DNA of 13,530 nt from Alphaproteobacteria bacterium (GTDB lineage Bacteria > Pseudomonadota > Alphaproteobacteria > Rhizobiales > Devosiaceae), in assembly GCA_018820005.1 (NCBI GenBank), contig JAHJOS010000133.1, positions 1 through 13,530 of the forward strand, given 5' to 3'. Shown one piece after another: positions 6,747-13,530 of the stretch. Both the position numbers and the translations under genes were made by a program. Numbering within the stretch: position 1 is the first letter of the stretch; every line of letters starts with the position of its first letter. The notes beneath the pieces were generated by a model. That model saw only the letters and a list, made by a program, of their open reading frames with translations, did not search any database and was not told the origin of the DNA.

Positions 6747-6965
6747 TCAGGAGATCGCGCCCCCGCTGCGCACCGCGCGCGAAACGGCGCTATGAGCCAG
6801 TTCAACGCTGGCGAAATGCTGGCCGTCGATCGCAAATGCGGGGAGCTTGACGGCCAAAAAGCGATACCCCTCGCCGTGCGGAACCACGACACCGAGCGGC
6901 TCCCCGGCAACTTCTATAACAATTGGCTTGTGGGCCTTGGCCCGGTCGAGATTGCTTTCCAGCAT
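6747..6965 (-). CDS. Conserved-looking hypothetical protein, 72 residues
   Basis: Encodes a small protein with the core IVIEVAGEPLGVVVPHGEGYRF and then LAVKLPAFAIDGQHF. It looks like a small beta-strand fold followed by a helix (EAAHxA-like, residues 55-66). I recall similar short uncharacterised proteins in rhizobia but cannot assign a function. No signal peptide or membrane segment. The ATG at 6965 was chosen over an in-frame start at 7013 because the sequence pattern begins there and GGAG lies nine bases upstream. That ribosome site is embedded in a perfect palindrome. It is convergent with the small acidic gene and has a long non-coding region upstream. Confidence 0.65.
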   Translation of the reverse strand: MLESNLDRAKAHKPIVIEVAGEPLGVVVPHGEGYRFLAVKLPAFAIDGQHFASVELAHSAVSRAVRSGGAIS

Positions 6966-6966
6966 G

Positions 6967-6978
6967 GGAGAATTCTCC
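6967..6978 (-). promoter_or_regulatory. Palindrome containing the ribosome site of the 72-residue protein gene
   Basis: GGAGAATTCTCC is a perfect 12-bp palindrome one base upstream of the ATG at 6965. In the mRNA, GGAG (the ribosome site) could pair with CUCC across an AAUU tetraloop, partly hiding the site. Alternatively it is a DNA operator. The RNA stem is only 4 bp, so its effect may be weak. Confidence 0.35.
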
Positions 6979-7013
6979 ACTTGCGCGTGACGGCAACAAG
7001 GCGGAATGGGCAA

Positions 7014-7477
7014 TGATGCTCCATCCGGGCCGACAACGCTGGGGTCTATCGAAAGAGTGAGACGAAGGTGTGACGGATCACATTCGTTTGCAGCGACAGG
7101 TCCCTTGCCAGCGTTTTACGCTGCGCATGTGGGTGCGTACGAGCGCGCTACCGGCATGGATGGTGAAGCAATGGGATGGTGTCATCTTCAGTCCTTTCCT
7201 GCGGCTGGTCTCTGATACGCTGCATCGCCAACTGACGATGCAAAGGCAAGATAGGCGCGTTCTCCCTCGAAAGCTAGGGTGCAGCAAACCACAGAATGCA
7301 GAAAAAGCGGAAAAGCCTGCTCGACTTTGGTAGCAGGACAATTTGTTGACGCAATGGCGCATGATTTGCCAGATTTGCGCCACAGGCACTGCGGCGCTTG
7401 AACAGGACGCTGCAATCTGGTCATGTCCCCAGCGACAAACGTGATCGCCCCAATCGGCGATGCGAGAGGTGTAAACA
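7014..7477. other. Long non-coding region upstream of the LacI-family gene
   Basis: About 460 bases with no convincing gene on either strand; the frames that stay open encode low-complexity, Cys/Arg/Trp-rich peptides without family features. It contains several dyads: TGTGACGGATCACA (7069-7082, TGTGA/TCACA arms four bases apart, loosely CRP-like), CAGCGT-TTT-ACGCTG (7109-7123), and a CCTGCT/AGCAGG hairpin (7316-7337) that on the minus strand is followed by CTTTTCCGCTTTTT. The LacI promoter region dyad is listed separately. It may be the promoter and leader of the regulator, or it may hide a small RNA. Confidence 0.5.
7346..7382 (+). promoter_or_regulatory. Candidate promoter/operator region of the LacI-family gene
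   Basis: A TTGACG (-35-like, 7346-7351) is followed by an inverted repeat TGGCGCA (7355-7361) / TGCGCCA (7376-7382), 28 bp overall. The repeat would sit on the RNA polymerase footprint, a plausible place for autoregulation. No good -10 is seen at standard spacing (CCAGAT at 7369-7374). The same bases also read TGGCGC-N5-TTGCC (7355-7370), close to a sigma-54 -24/-12 promoter. Confidence 0.35.
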
Positions 7478-8524
7478 GTGTCAGAAGACGATCTGCCCTC
7501 TGTCAGCCAGGGCAAGCGTGGCGCCAAGCCATCGGGCAAGCCGACGCTCAAAACCATTGCGCAGATGACGGGCTTTGCGGTCACCACCATTTCGCGGGCG
7601 CTCAACAATGCGCCTGAGCTGGCCCAGGATACGCGTGACAGGGTGCAGAAGATCGCCGCGGAGATCGGCTATCTGCCTGACCGGGCGGCCCTGCGTCTCA
7701 AAACCGGTCGGACCAACGTCATCGCATTGGTGCTTGAGCCGGATGAACAGATCTATGGGTTTGGCACTTCGATCTTCACCGGTCTGACCGAAGCTATGCG
7801 CGACACGGCCTATCACCTGGTGATTATGCCGCTGTTTCGCAATGTCGAACCCATGGAGCCCATCAAGCATATCGTGCGCAACCGCATGGCTGACGGCGTT
7901 ATCTTTTCCAAAGCCGAGAGCTTTGACGAGCGCATTCGCTTCCTGCTCGACAATGACTTCCCCTTTGTCAGTCATGGCCGCAGCCGCTGGCCTGAGGGCC
8001 ATCCATCGGTGGATTTCGACAATGAGGCCTATGCCTACGGGGCAACACTGCGGCTGGCCGCAAAGGGCTGCAAGCGAGTTTCCACCGTGCTACCTGACAG
8101 CGCGCTGACTTATACCGACCACATCAAGTCTGGCATATCGCGCGCTGCGTCCGAGGCGGGCATTGCCCACGAATTTGCCGCTGACATCAACCTTGGCAGC
8201 GCCAGCGATGCGATCCGCAACTATGTCATCAAGCGCAGCAAGCGTCCGGATGGCCCAGATGGCTGGGTTTGCGCATCTGAGGTGTCGGCGCTGGCGGTGA
8301 TCAGCGGCCTCAATGAGGCAGGGCGCGTTGTGGGCGAGAATGCCCATGTGGTGACCAAGCAGGCGACCGAGCTATTTGCTCAGTTCCGCCCGGGGGCGGA
8401 AACCGTGTTTGAGGACTTTGCAGGCTCAGGACGGGCGTTGGGCACATTGCTACTGCGCCGCATAGCCGGCGAGACCGAAGGGCTGACCTATCTCGCAACA
8501 CCGACATTCCCCTGGCAAATCTAG
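7478..8524 (+). CDS. LacI-family transcriptional regulator
   Basis: A 348-residue LacI/GalR-type DNA-binding protein. After a basic extension of about 21 residues, the helix-turn-helix (TLKTIAQMTGFAVTTISRALNN, about 23-44) carries the family's T-I-SRALN recognition helix. The hinge region (LPDRAALRLKTGRTN, 66-80) and a periplasmic-binding-protein-like sensor domain follow to the end. The C-terminal FEDFAGSGRALGTLLLRRIAGE block is like rhizobial sugar-responsive members such as alpha-glucoside regulators, so a carbohydrate effector is likely but not identified. The start is GTG (7478), with AGAGG (7465-7469) eight bases upstream. No transporter or catabolic gene is adjacent; its targets are probably elsewhere or itself. 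It converges with uup, leaving 11 bases between stops. Confidence 0.93.
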   Translation: MSEDDLPSVSQGKRGAKPSGKPTLKTIAQMTGFAVTTISRALNNAPELAQDTRDRVQKIAAEIGYLPDRAALRLKTGRTNVIALVLEPDEQIYGFGTSIFTGLTEAMRDTAYHLVIMPLFRNVEPMEPIKHIVRNRMADGVIFSKAESFDERIRFLLDNDFPFVSHGRSRWPEGHPSVDFDNEAYAYGATLRLAAKGCKRVSTVLPDSALTYTDHIKSGISRAASEAGIAHEFAADINLGSASDAIRNYVIKRSKRPDGPDGWVCASEVSALAVISGLNEAGRVVGENAHVVTKQATELFAQFRPGAETVFEDFAGSGRALGTLLLRRIAGETEGLTYLATPTFPWQI

Positions 8525-8535
8525 CCAGCGGACCA

Positions 8536-10350
<1,815 letters not shown>

Positions 10351-10609
10351 GTCGGGGATAGAGCATAGCCGCGCCGCAAAGGAAAGCTGGTTCGCGGCGC
10401 ATGCGGCGCATGGCTGACCCTGCGCCGTTGGATTTCGAGAGATAGACCGACCAAGGCGTTGAGGACCTCGGTCGGTCTGGGGAGACGGCAGCAGCAAGCT
10501 CCGCTCATCGACACTGCATTGGCTGACAATGGACCGTCCAACCGCCGCAACGCGATGGCCGGACTGAATCACACTATAATATGATAGTCAAACTCATATT
10601 AAATTAATG
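10351..10609. other. Non-coding region between uup and rirA
   Basis: About 260 bases without a supported gene. It contains a 9-bp inverted repeat (10444-10478, listed separately) and a sharply AT-rich island at about 10569-10609. The island has ACTATAATATGATAGT (10573-10588, near-symmetric), the dyad ATTAAATTAAT (10598-10608) and a TGA-N9-TCA element (10582-10596). Both flanking genes are on the minus strand, so this is the 3' end of rirA and the promoter region of uup. No promoter with good spacing was found. Confidence 0.5.
10444..10478. repeat. 9-bp inverted repeat / hairpin downstream of rirA
   Basis: AGACCGACC (10444-10452) and GGTCGGTCT (10470-10478) are perfect inverted arms. After one mismatch the stem could continue three pairs inward to a nine-base loop. 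It lies about 130 bases after the rirA stop and 95 bases before uup. Neither side has a T-run, so intrinsic termination is uncertain. The ACCGACC/GGTCGGT arms also resemble operators of some TetR-family regulators. Confidence 0.45.
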
Positions 10610-11071
10610 TCAGTGCAATGGGGTGGAGACGGCCTCGATGGCCGTCAGTCCGAGGCGATCGCGGATTGAACGCTTCTTGCTAGCCAAGTCCGCCACTGTG
10701 TAACCCGACAATACGTCAAAGAACGCTCCCAGCGCCTCGCGCAAGGCGCCGTTGAGATCACATTCGCCGATCAGCGGGCAATCAGAACCATCCTCGAAGC
10801 ACTCAGCCAAAGCAAAGCTCTCTTCGGTCAACCGAATGATATCGAGAAGACTGATGTCTTCAGCCTTCTTTCCCAGCCGAATGCCGCCGTGGCGGCCGCG
10901 AACGGTGGCGAGCAGGCCAGCTTCGACGAGGGGCTTGATCAGCTTGAACAGGAACAATTCGGAAATGTTGTAGGCTCTGGCGACGTCGGCAACGCGGCTG
11001 AGCCCCGGCTCATTGACCGCACAGTAGACAAGAGTACGGATGGCATAGTTGGACTGGCGGGTCAGGCGCAC
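10610..11071 (-). CDS. rirA: Rrf2-family iron-responsive regulator RirA
   Basis: A 153-residue Rrf2 protein. The N-terminal MRLTRQSNYAIRTLVYCAVN, the winged-helix recognition region YNISELFLFKLIKPL (34-48) and ATVRGRHGGIRLGK (55-68) closely follow rhizobial RirA. Three cysteines (91, 98, 104) are placed to bind an Fe-S cluster. RirA represses iron-uptake genes when iron is sufficient and senses iron through a labile [4Fe-4S] cluster. The GTG start at 11071 was chosen because it gives the canonical N-terminus and has AAGGGG (11079-11084) seven bases upstream; a TTG at 11101 would add ten residues with no family match. The spacing between the first two cysteines is one residue shorter than I recall for Rhizobium RirA (C91, C99, C105). 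NsrR is the main alternative, but the overall match favours RirA. Confidence 0.85.
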   Translation of the reverse strand: MRLTRQSNYAIRTLVYCAVNEPGLSRVADVARAYNISELFLFKLIKPLVEAGLLATVRGRHGGIRLGKKAEDISLLDIIRLTEESFALAECFEDGSDCPLIGECDLNGALREALGAFFDVLSGYTVADLASKKRSIRDRLGLTAIEAVSTPLH

Positions 11072-11125
11072 AGGAAACCCCTTGTCGGGCGCGGTCCGCA
11101 ATATCGGGCGACGCCATTGATTTGG

Positions 11126-11155
11126 AACGCAGGTCCATTTGGCTGCGTTGGACCT
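11126..11155 (-). promoter_or_regulatory. Two overlapping inverted repeats at the rirA transcription start / leader
   Basis: AACGCAG (11126-11132) / CTGCGTT (11143-11149) and AGGTCCA (11131-11137) / TGGACCT (11149-11155) are both perfect 7-bp inverted repeats. Their arms interleave and share bases (11131-11132 and 11149), so both stems cannot form fully at once. The element lies directly downstream of the predicted -10 of rirA, covering the start of transcription and the first part of the leader. It could be a compound operator or alternative mRNA hairpins. Confidence 0.5.
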
Positions 11156-11183
11156 ATCTTATAACCATTCTAAATTGTGTCAA
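11156..11183 (-). promoter_or_regulatory. rirA promoter with Irr/ICE-like operator
   Basis: On the minus strand, TTGACA (11183-11178) is the consensus -35, followed after 16 bases by TAAGAT (11161-11156) as -10, or after 17 by AAGATA. The spacer holds TTTAGAA-TGG-TTATAAG (11174-11158). Its left half is the exact half-site of the iron-control element (ICE) bound by Irr, and its right half matches five of seven bases. An Irr site between -35 and -10 would repress rirA under low iron, as reported for Agrobacterium. The promoter is well supported; the operator is an inference. Confidence 0.6.
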
Positions 11184-11205
11184 TCAAACTTGATGAGTTC
11201 GTTCA
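11183..11205. promoter_or_regulatory. Upstream dyads in the rirA / IHF-like divergent region, including TGA-N9-TCA
   Basis: ATCAA-AC-TTGAT (11183-11194) abuts the rirA -35, and TGA-N9-TCA (11191-11205) overlaps it. The latter has the form reported for the RirA-bound IRO box. With only six fixed bases it is expected a few times by chance in this window, so autoregulation is only a possibility. Confidence 0.3.
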
Positions 11206-11283
11206 TGTTTAATTGCTTGGGGAACCCTCTGGACAGGACCTTAAATTCTGCTAATGGATTTAAAGAACGGGGGAGTTTTCACG

Positions 11284-11601
11284 TTGAATAAAACAGTGAC
11301 GCGAGCCACGCTCGCGGAAGCGGCCGCAGCTCGCACAGGGCTTCACAAGGCCGATATCGTGCCTTTCGTGGACAGCATGTTTACCCACATGGCAGCGGCC
11401 CTCATGAAGGGCGAGAATGTCAAATTGACGGCATTCGGGTCGTTTCAAGTGCGCAAGCGCGCAGAGCGTCTCGGCCGCAATCCACGCACCGGCGAAGAGC
11501 ACCGAATATCTCCCCGTCATACCGTCGTGTTCACACCCAGCGCACAGTTGCGTGAAGCGCTCGACGCTGCAGATGTGACGCAGGAACAGGTCGACAGCTA
11601 G
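11284..11601 (+). CDS. HU/IHF-family DNA-binding protein, IHF-alpha-like
   Basis: A 105-residue protein of the bacterial histone-like family. The N-terminal NKTVTRATLAEAAA matches the KTVTRA opening of alphaproteobacterial IHF-alpha. NVKLTAFGSFQVRKRAERL (45-63) and GRNPRTGE (64-71, with the DNA-intercalating Pro67) form the beta-arm, and ISPRHTVVFTPSAQLREAL ends the fold. A 12-residue acidic tail follows. Family members bend DNA and act in promoter architecture. The TTG at 11284 is preferred: GGGGGAG (11269-11275) lies eight bases upstream, whereas the ATG at 11254 lacks a ribosome site. The helical half diverges from typical IHF-alpha, and this is probably a paralogue rather than the housekeeping copy. 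It is divergent from rirA and ends six bases before the convergent ROK gene. Confidence 0.88.
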   Translation: MNKTVTRATLAEAAAARTGLHKADIVPFVDSMFTHMAAALMKGENVKLTAFGSFQVRKRAERLGRNPRTGEEHRISPRHTVVFTPSAQLREALDAADVTQEQVDS

Positions 11602-11607
11602 GCTCGA

Positions 11608-12822
11608 CTAAACCGCCGTTTCCAGAGCGGACCGGGAGAAATGACGCCGATAAAGGGTTAGCTCGGCTGCCCCAATGGCCGGCGCCAACATCCCCAGATG
11701 GCCTGCCGCGACTTGTGGCAGCCGAGACGGGTCCACGGGCAATTTCCGTAGCGCGAGGTCCGCCCTTGCCACCATTCTGTCGCGTAGCTCGGGGGGCATT
11801 TTCCCGTCTATGATGGCCAATGCGCCACTGACCACTGTTCCAGCGTTGAAGAGCACATGTGCCAAGACCTGCGCACAATCGTCCAGCCAGCGTTCGACTG
11901 TGGTCTCGGCCACCGACTCCACTGCGCCATCAGCCAGCACTCTTTCGAGCGACAATCCGACAGCAGCAAGCTGATCGGCAAGCGATGTCAACGACGCGAC
12001 CACACGCGCCGGCCGCAGATGTCCCTGGGAGTCGACAACCAGCATTGAGCCCAGATCGGCCGCATTGCCCGTCGGCCCCTCCCATAGAGTGCCCTGCTCT
12101 ACAATCCCGGTCGCCAAATCATCGCCAACCAGAACATAGGTAAACTGCGCCGGTCGCGGCGCGGGGCAAGCAATCAGCTCAGCCCAGCTGGCGGCATTGC
12201 CGTCGGACAGGACGCTCACTTCGAGACCCGTGCGCTGCTGCAGGGCCAATGCCAGGTTACGGTCGTGCCAGAGGGTCAGTTCGGCCTGTGGCAAGCCGCG
12301 TGCAAGCAGCTCTTGCGGGAAATGCGCCGAGACCGCAACGCCCAGATCCAGCAGGCGTGATCGGCAAGGCTCGGCTACCTTGTCGCAAGCGATGCGAACC
12401 ATATCGGCAATCTGGTCGAGCATTGCGCCGCACGGCGTCAGGACATTGGGCCGCAGCTCCATGTGCAGCACATTGGCATGCATATCGAGCAAGACCACTG
12501 TCAGCTCCCGTATGCTGATTTCAACTCCGATCGAGAAGGCAGAATTAGCGCGCAGGAAAATCGGGGTTGCCGGCTGGCCGCGCCGGCCACGGAGAACCTC
12601 ACCGCGCGTGATCAGTCCCGCATCGTCGAGTTCTACCAGAATCGCGGAGACCGTCTGCGGCGCCAGACCTGACAGGCGAGCGATATCGGCGTTGGACAGG
12701 CCGTTGCTGAATCCCACCAATGTCAGGACGGCGCGTGCGTTGGCCCACCTCAGGGCCTGCTGCTGCAGGCCCTTGCCACCGGGCACGATCCGATCGCTAG
12801 ATTTCGGCGACGTGAATAGCAT
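11608..12822 (-). CDS. ROK-family transcriptional repressor (NagC/XylR type)
   Basis: A 404-residue protein. The N-terminal winged helix-turn-helix (LSNADIARLSGLAPQTVSAIL, about 42-62) is followed by the wing GRRGQPATP (79-87). The ROK domain begins at GVEIS (99-103). The ATP-binding GGTK loop of ROK kinases is absent, as in ROK repressors. SDGNAAS (206-212) corresponds to the sugar-binding D-x-N segment. The expected GH and Cys-x-Cys-Gly-x-x-Gly-Cys zinc motif is missing: the region reads GNAADLGSMLV and continues without the cysteines. It probably controls sugar uptake or catabolism, perhaps the neighbouring ABC transporter. The start is uncertain: ATG 12822 has GGGGG a few bases upstream, while ATG 12837 and TTG 12858 are in frame but have weaker signals. 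Confidence 0.86.
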   Translation of the reverse strand: MLFTSPKSSDRIVPGGKGLQQQALRWANARAVLTLVGFSNGLSNADIARLSGLAPQTVSAILVELDDAGLITRGEVLRGRRGQPATPIFLRANSAFSIGVEISIRELTVVLLDMHANVLHMELRPNVLTPCGAMLDQIADMVRIACDKVAEPCRSRLLDLGVAVSAHFPQELLARGLPQAELTLWHDRNLALALQQRTGLEVSVLSDGNAASWAELIACPAPRPAQFTYVLVGDDLATGIVEQGTLWEGPTGNAADLGSMLVVDSQGHLRPARVVASLTSLADQLAAVGLSLERVLADGAVESVAETTVERWLDDCAQVLAHVLFNAGTVVSGALAIIDGKMPPELRDRMVARADLALRKLPVDPSRLPQVAAGHLGMLAPAIGAAELTLYRRHFSRSALETAV

Positions 12823-12876
12823 GGAGCCCCCGTTCATACCCGAGCCGCCAGCAAACAAACGCTACAGAACTTGGCC

Positions 12877-12899
12877 CGGGCGGAACTCATTGCCGCCCG
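12877..12899. repeat. 7-bp inverted repeat in the ROK gene leader
   Basis: CGGGCGG (12877-12883) and CCGCCCG (12893-12899) are perfect inverted arms around a nine-base loop, about 55 bases upstream of the ROK start. There is no T-run. It could be a leader hairpin or an autoregulatory operator. Confidence 0.4.
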
Positions 12900-12967
12900 A
12901 GGTCTCAGCGCATTGTCATCGCTGTGTTTGTTCGATGGAATCTGTGATTCGCTTGCGCACTATTTGT

Positions 12968-12996
12968 ATGATGGCAAAGGAATATCCTCCCGCCAA
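12968..12996 (-). promoter_or_regulatory. Candidate promoter of the ROK gene
   Basis: On the minus strand, TTGGCG (12996-12991), a 17-base spacer and CATCAT (12973-12968) match the housekeeping promoter at about eight of twelve positions. Transcription would start near 12961, giving a leader of about 140 bases that contains a GAATC-TGT-GATTC dyad (12938-12950) and the CGGGCGG hairpin. Confidence 0.35.
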
Positions 12997-13057
12997 CCCC
13001 TGCCATCACACAAACGTGAGCCAGCATTGCAGGCCGGTTGTCACCGGTTGAACAGGT

Positions 13058-13078
13058 CGCTGATAGATAAGATCAGCG
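13058..13078 (-). terminator. Hairpin overlapping the stop of the ABC ATPase gene, possible terminator
   Basis: CGCTGAT (13058-13064) and ATCAGCG (13072-13078) are perfect 7-bp arms around a seven-base loop. The TGA stop of the ATPase gene lies inside the first-transcribed arm. The bases after it on the minus strand (ACCTGTTC) are not a U-run, so termination may be weak or it may serve as a 3'-end structure. Confidence 0.4.
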
Positions 13079-13530
13079 CAGGGCGCGGCCGTTCTCATCA
13101 AACAGATGCACGCCATGGTCCGGCAGACCAATATGAATGGTGTCGTGCAGTTTCAAATCGGGTGCACCATCGAGCTTGACGGTCACCATTTCCCCAGTCG
13201 GCAACTCGACATAGGCGAGGGCATATTCGCCGAATTGTTCGATCACTGACAACACGCCGGAGAAAATCGCCTGCTCTGGTGACGCCAGATGGAGATGCTC
13301 TGGGCGGACGCCCAGCGTGCGGGCCTTGGCGAGTTGGGCGTGCTCAATAGCCAGCGGCTTGCCATCCTGTAGGCGAAGACGACCGCCTTCCAGAGTGACC
13401 GCAGCAAAATTCATGCGCTGGCTGGCGATGAAGCCGGCCACGAAGGTGTTGACCGGATTTGAATAGAGCTCGAGCGGGCTGCCGACCTGTTCTATCCGCC
13501 CGGCATTGAGCACCACGATGCGGTCGGCCA
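13073..13530 (-). CDS. Sugar ABC transporter ATP-binding protein, UgpC/MalK type, C-terminal part
   Basis: The frame is open to the window edge, so only the last 151 or so residues are seen. ADRIVVLNAGRIEQVGSPLEL is the end of the ATPase domain after the H-loop, continuing YSNPVNTFVAGFIASQRMNF, the standard transition of UgpC/MalK proteins. The C-terminal regulatory TOBE domain follows, with LGVRPEHLHLA (about two-thirds of the way through the first half) and a DHGVHLFDENGRAL end. This subunit powers import of sugars or glycerol-3-phosphate-like substrates with permeases and a binding protein, which presumably lie beyond the window. The ROK repressor downstream on the same strand suggests a sugar substrate. 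The Walker motifs are outside the window, so activity cannot be checked. Confidence 0.92.
   Translation of the reverse strand, partial: ADRIVVLNAGRIEQVGSPLELYSNPVNTFVAGFIASQRMNFAAVTLEGGRLRLQDGKPLAIEHAQLAKARTLGVRPEHLHLASPEQAIFSGVLSVIEQFGEYALAYVELPTGEMVTVKLDGAPDLKLHDTIHIGLPDHGVHLFDENGRALR

Noticed and set aside
7078..7608. 176-codon minus-strand open frame upstream of and into the LacI gene
   Set aside because: Low-complexity peptide rich in Cys, Arg and Trp, partly antisense to the LacI gene, with no domain or ribosome site support.
10351..10572. 74-residue N-terminal extension of Uup
   Set aside because: The extension has no similarity to the family, and the standard Uup N-terminus starts at 10350.
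11221..11251. GGAAC element as an EcfG-type general stress promoter before the IHF-like gene
   Set aside because: No CGTT -10 is present 16-17 bases downstream of the GGAAC.

Overview
The window looks like chromosomal DNA from an alphaproteobacterium of the order Hyphomicrobiales (Rhizobiales), possibly a Devosia-like genus. Coding density is high and the DNA is GC-rich. The regulator at 10610-11071 closely resembles RirA, an iron regulator typical of this order. The sugar-regulator and ABC-ATPase types also fit. The genus is an inference; no marker gene is present.

Layout. (1) 1-1043, plus strand: the tail of a probable VOC-fold protein, then an aldo/keto reductase. (2) 1131-3799, minus strand: an apparent three-gene operon, read 3799 to 1131, encoding a glycerate 2-kinase, a small VOC protein and a galactose/arabinose 1-dehydrogenase-like enzyme. 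It ends at a strong hairpin (1063-1100) shared with the convergent reductase. (3) 3911-6300, plus strand: a tightly packed cassette of DUF1045 2H-phosphoesterase, phnM and phnN. These act around the C-P lyase phosphonate pathway, but the phnG-L core is not in the window. A Pho-box-like repeat lies in the divergent promoter region. (4) 6363-6702, plus strand: two overlapping small genes, the first for a 49-residue membrane protein. (5) 6747-6965, minus strand: a 72-residue conserved-looking protein of unknown function. (6) 7014-7477: a long non-coding leader with several dyads, followed by a LacI-family regulator (7478-8524). (7) 8536-10350, minus strand: the ABC-F ATPase Uup. (8) 10610-11071, minus strand: rirA, divergent from an IHF-alpha-like gene (11284-11601). 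Their shared control region is dense with dyads, including an Irr/ICE-like site. (9) 11608-12822, minus strand: a ROK-family repressor. (10) 13073 to the window end, minus strand: the C-terminal part of a UgpC/MalK-type sugar ABC transporter ATPase.

How the genes fit together. Three modules can be read: carbohydrate and sugar-acid use (dehydrogenase, glycerate kinase, LacI, ROK, sugar ABC ATPase), phosphonate-derived ribose phosphate salvage (DUF1045-PhnM-PhnN, likely under phosphate control), and iron regulation (rirA, apparently cross-controlled by Irr). I found no mobile element, CRISPR array, tRNA or rRNA. I do not see an entirely new system. The most promising leads are the Pho-controlled cassette with its 2H-phosphoesterase, and the overlapping, mutually exclusive inverted repeats at the rirA transcription start.
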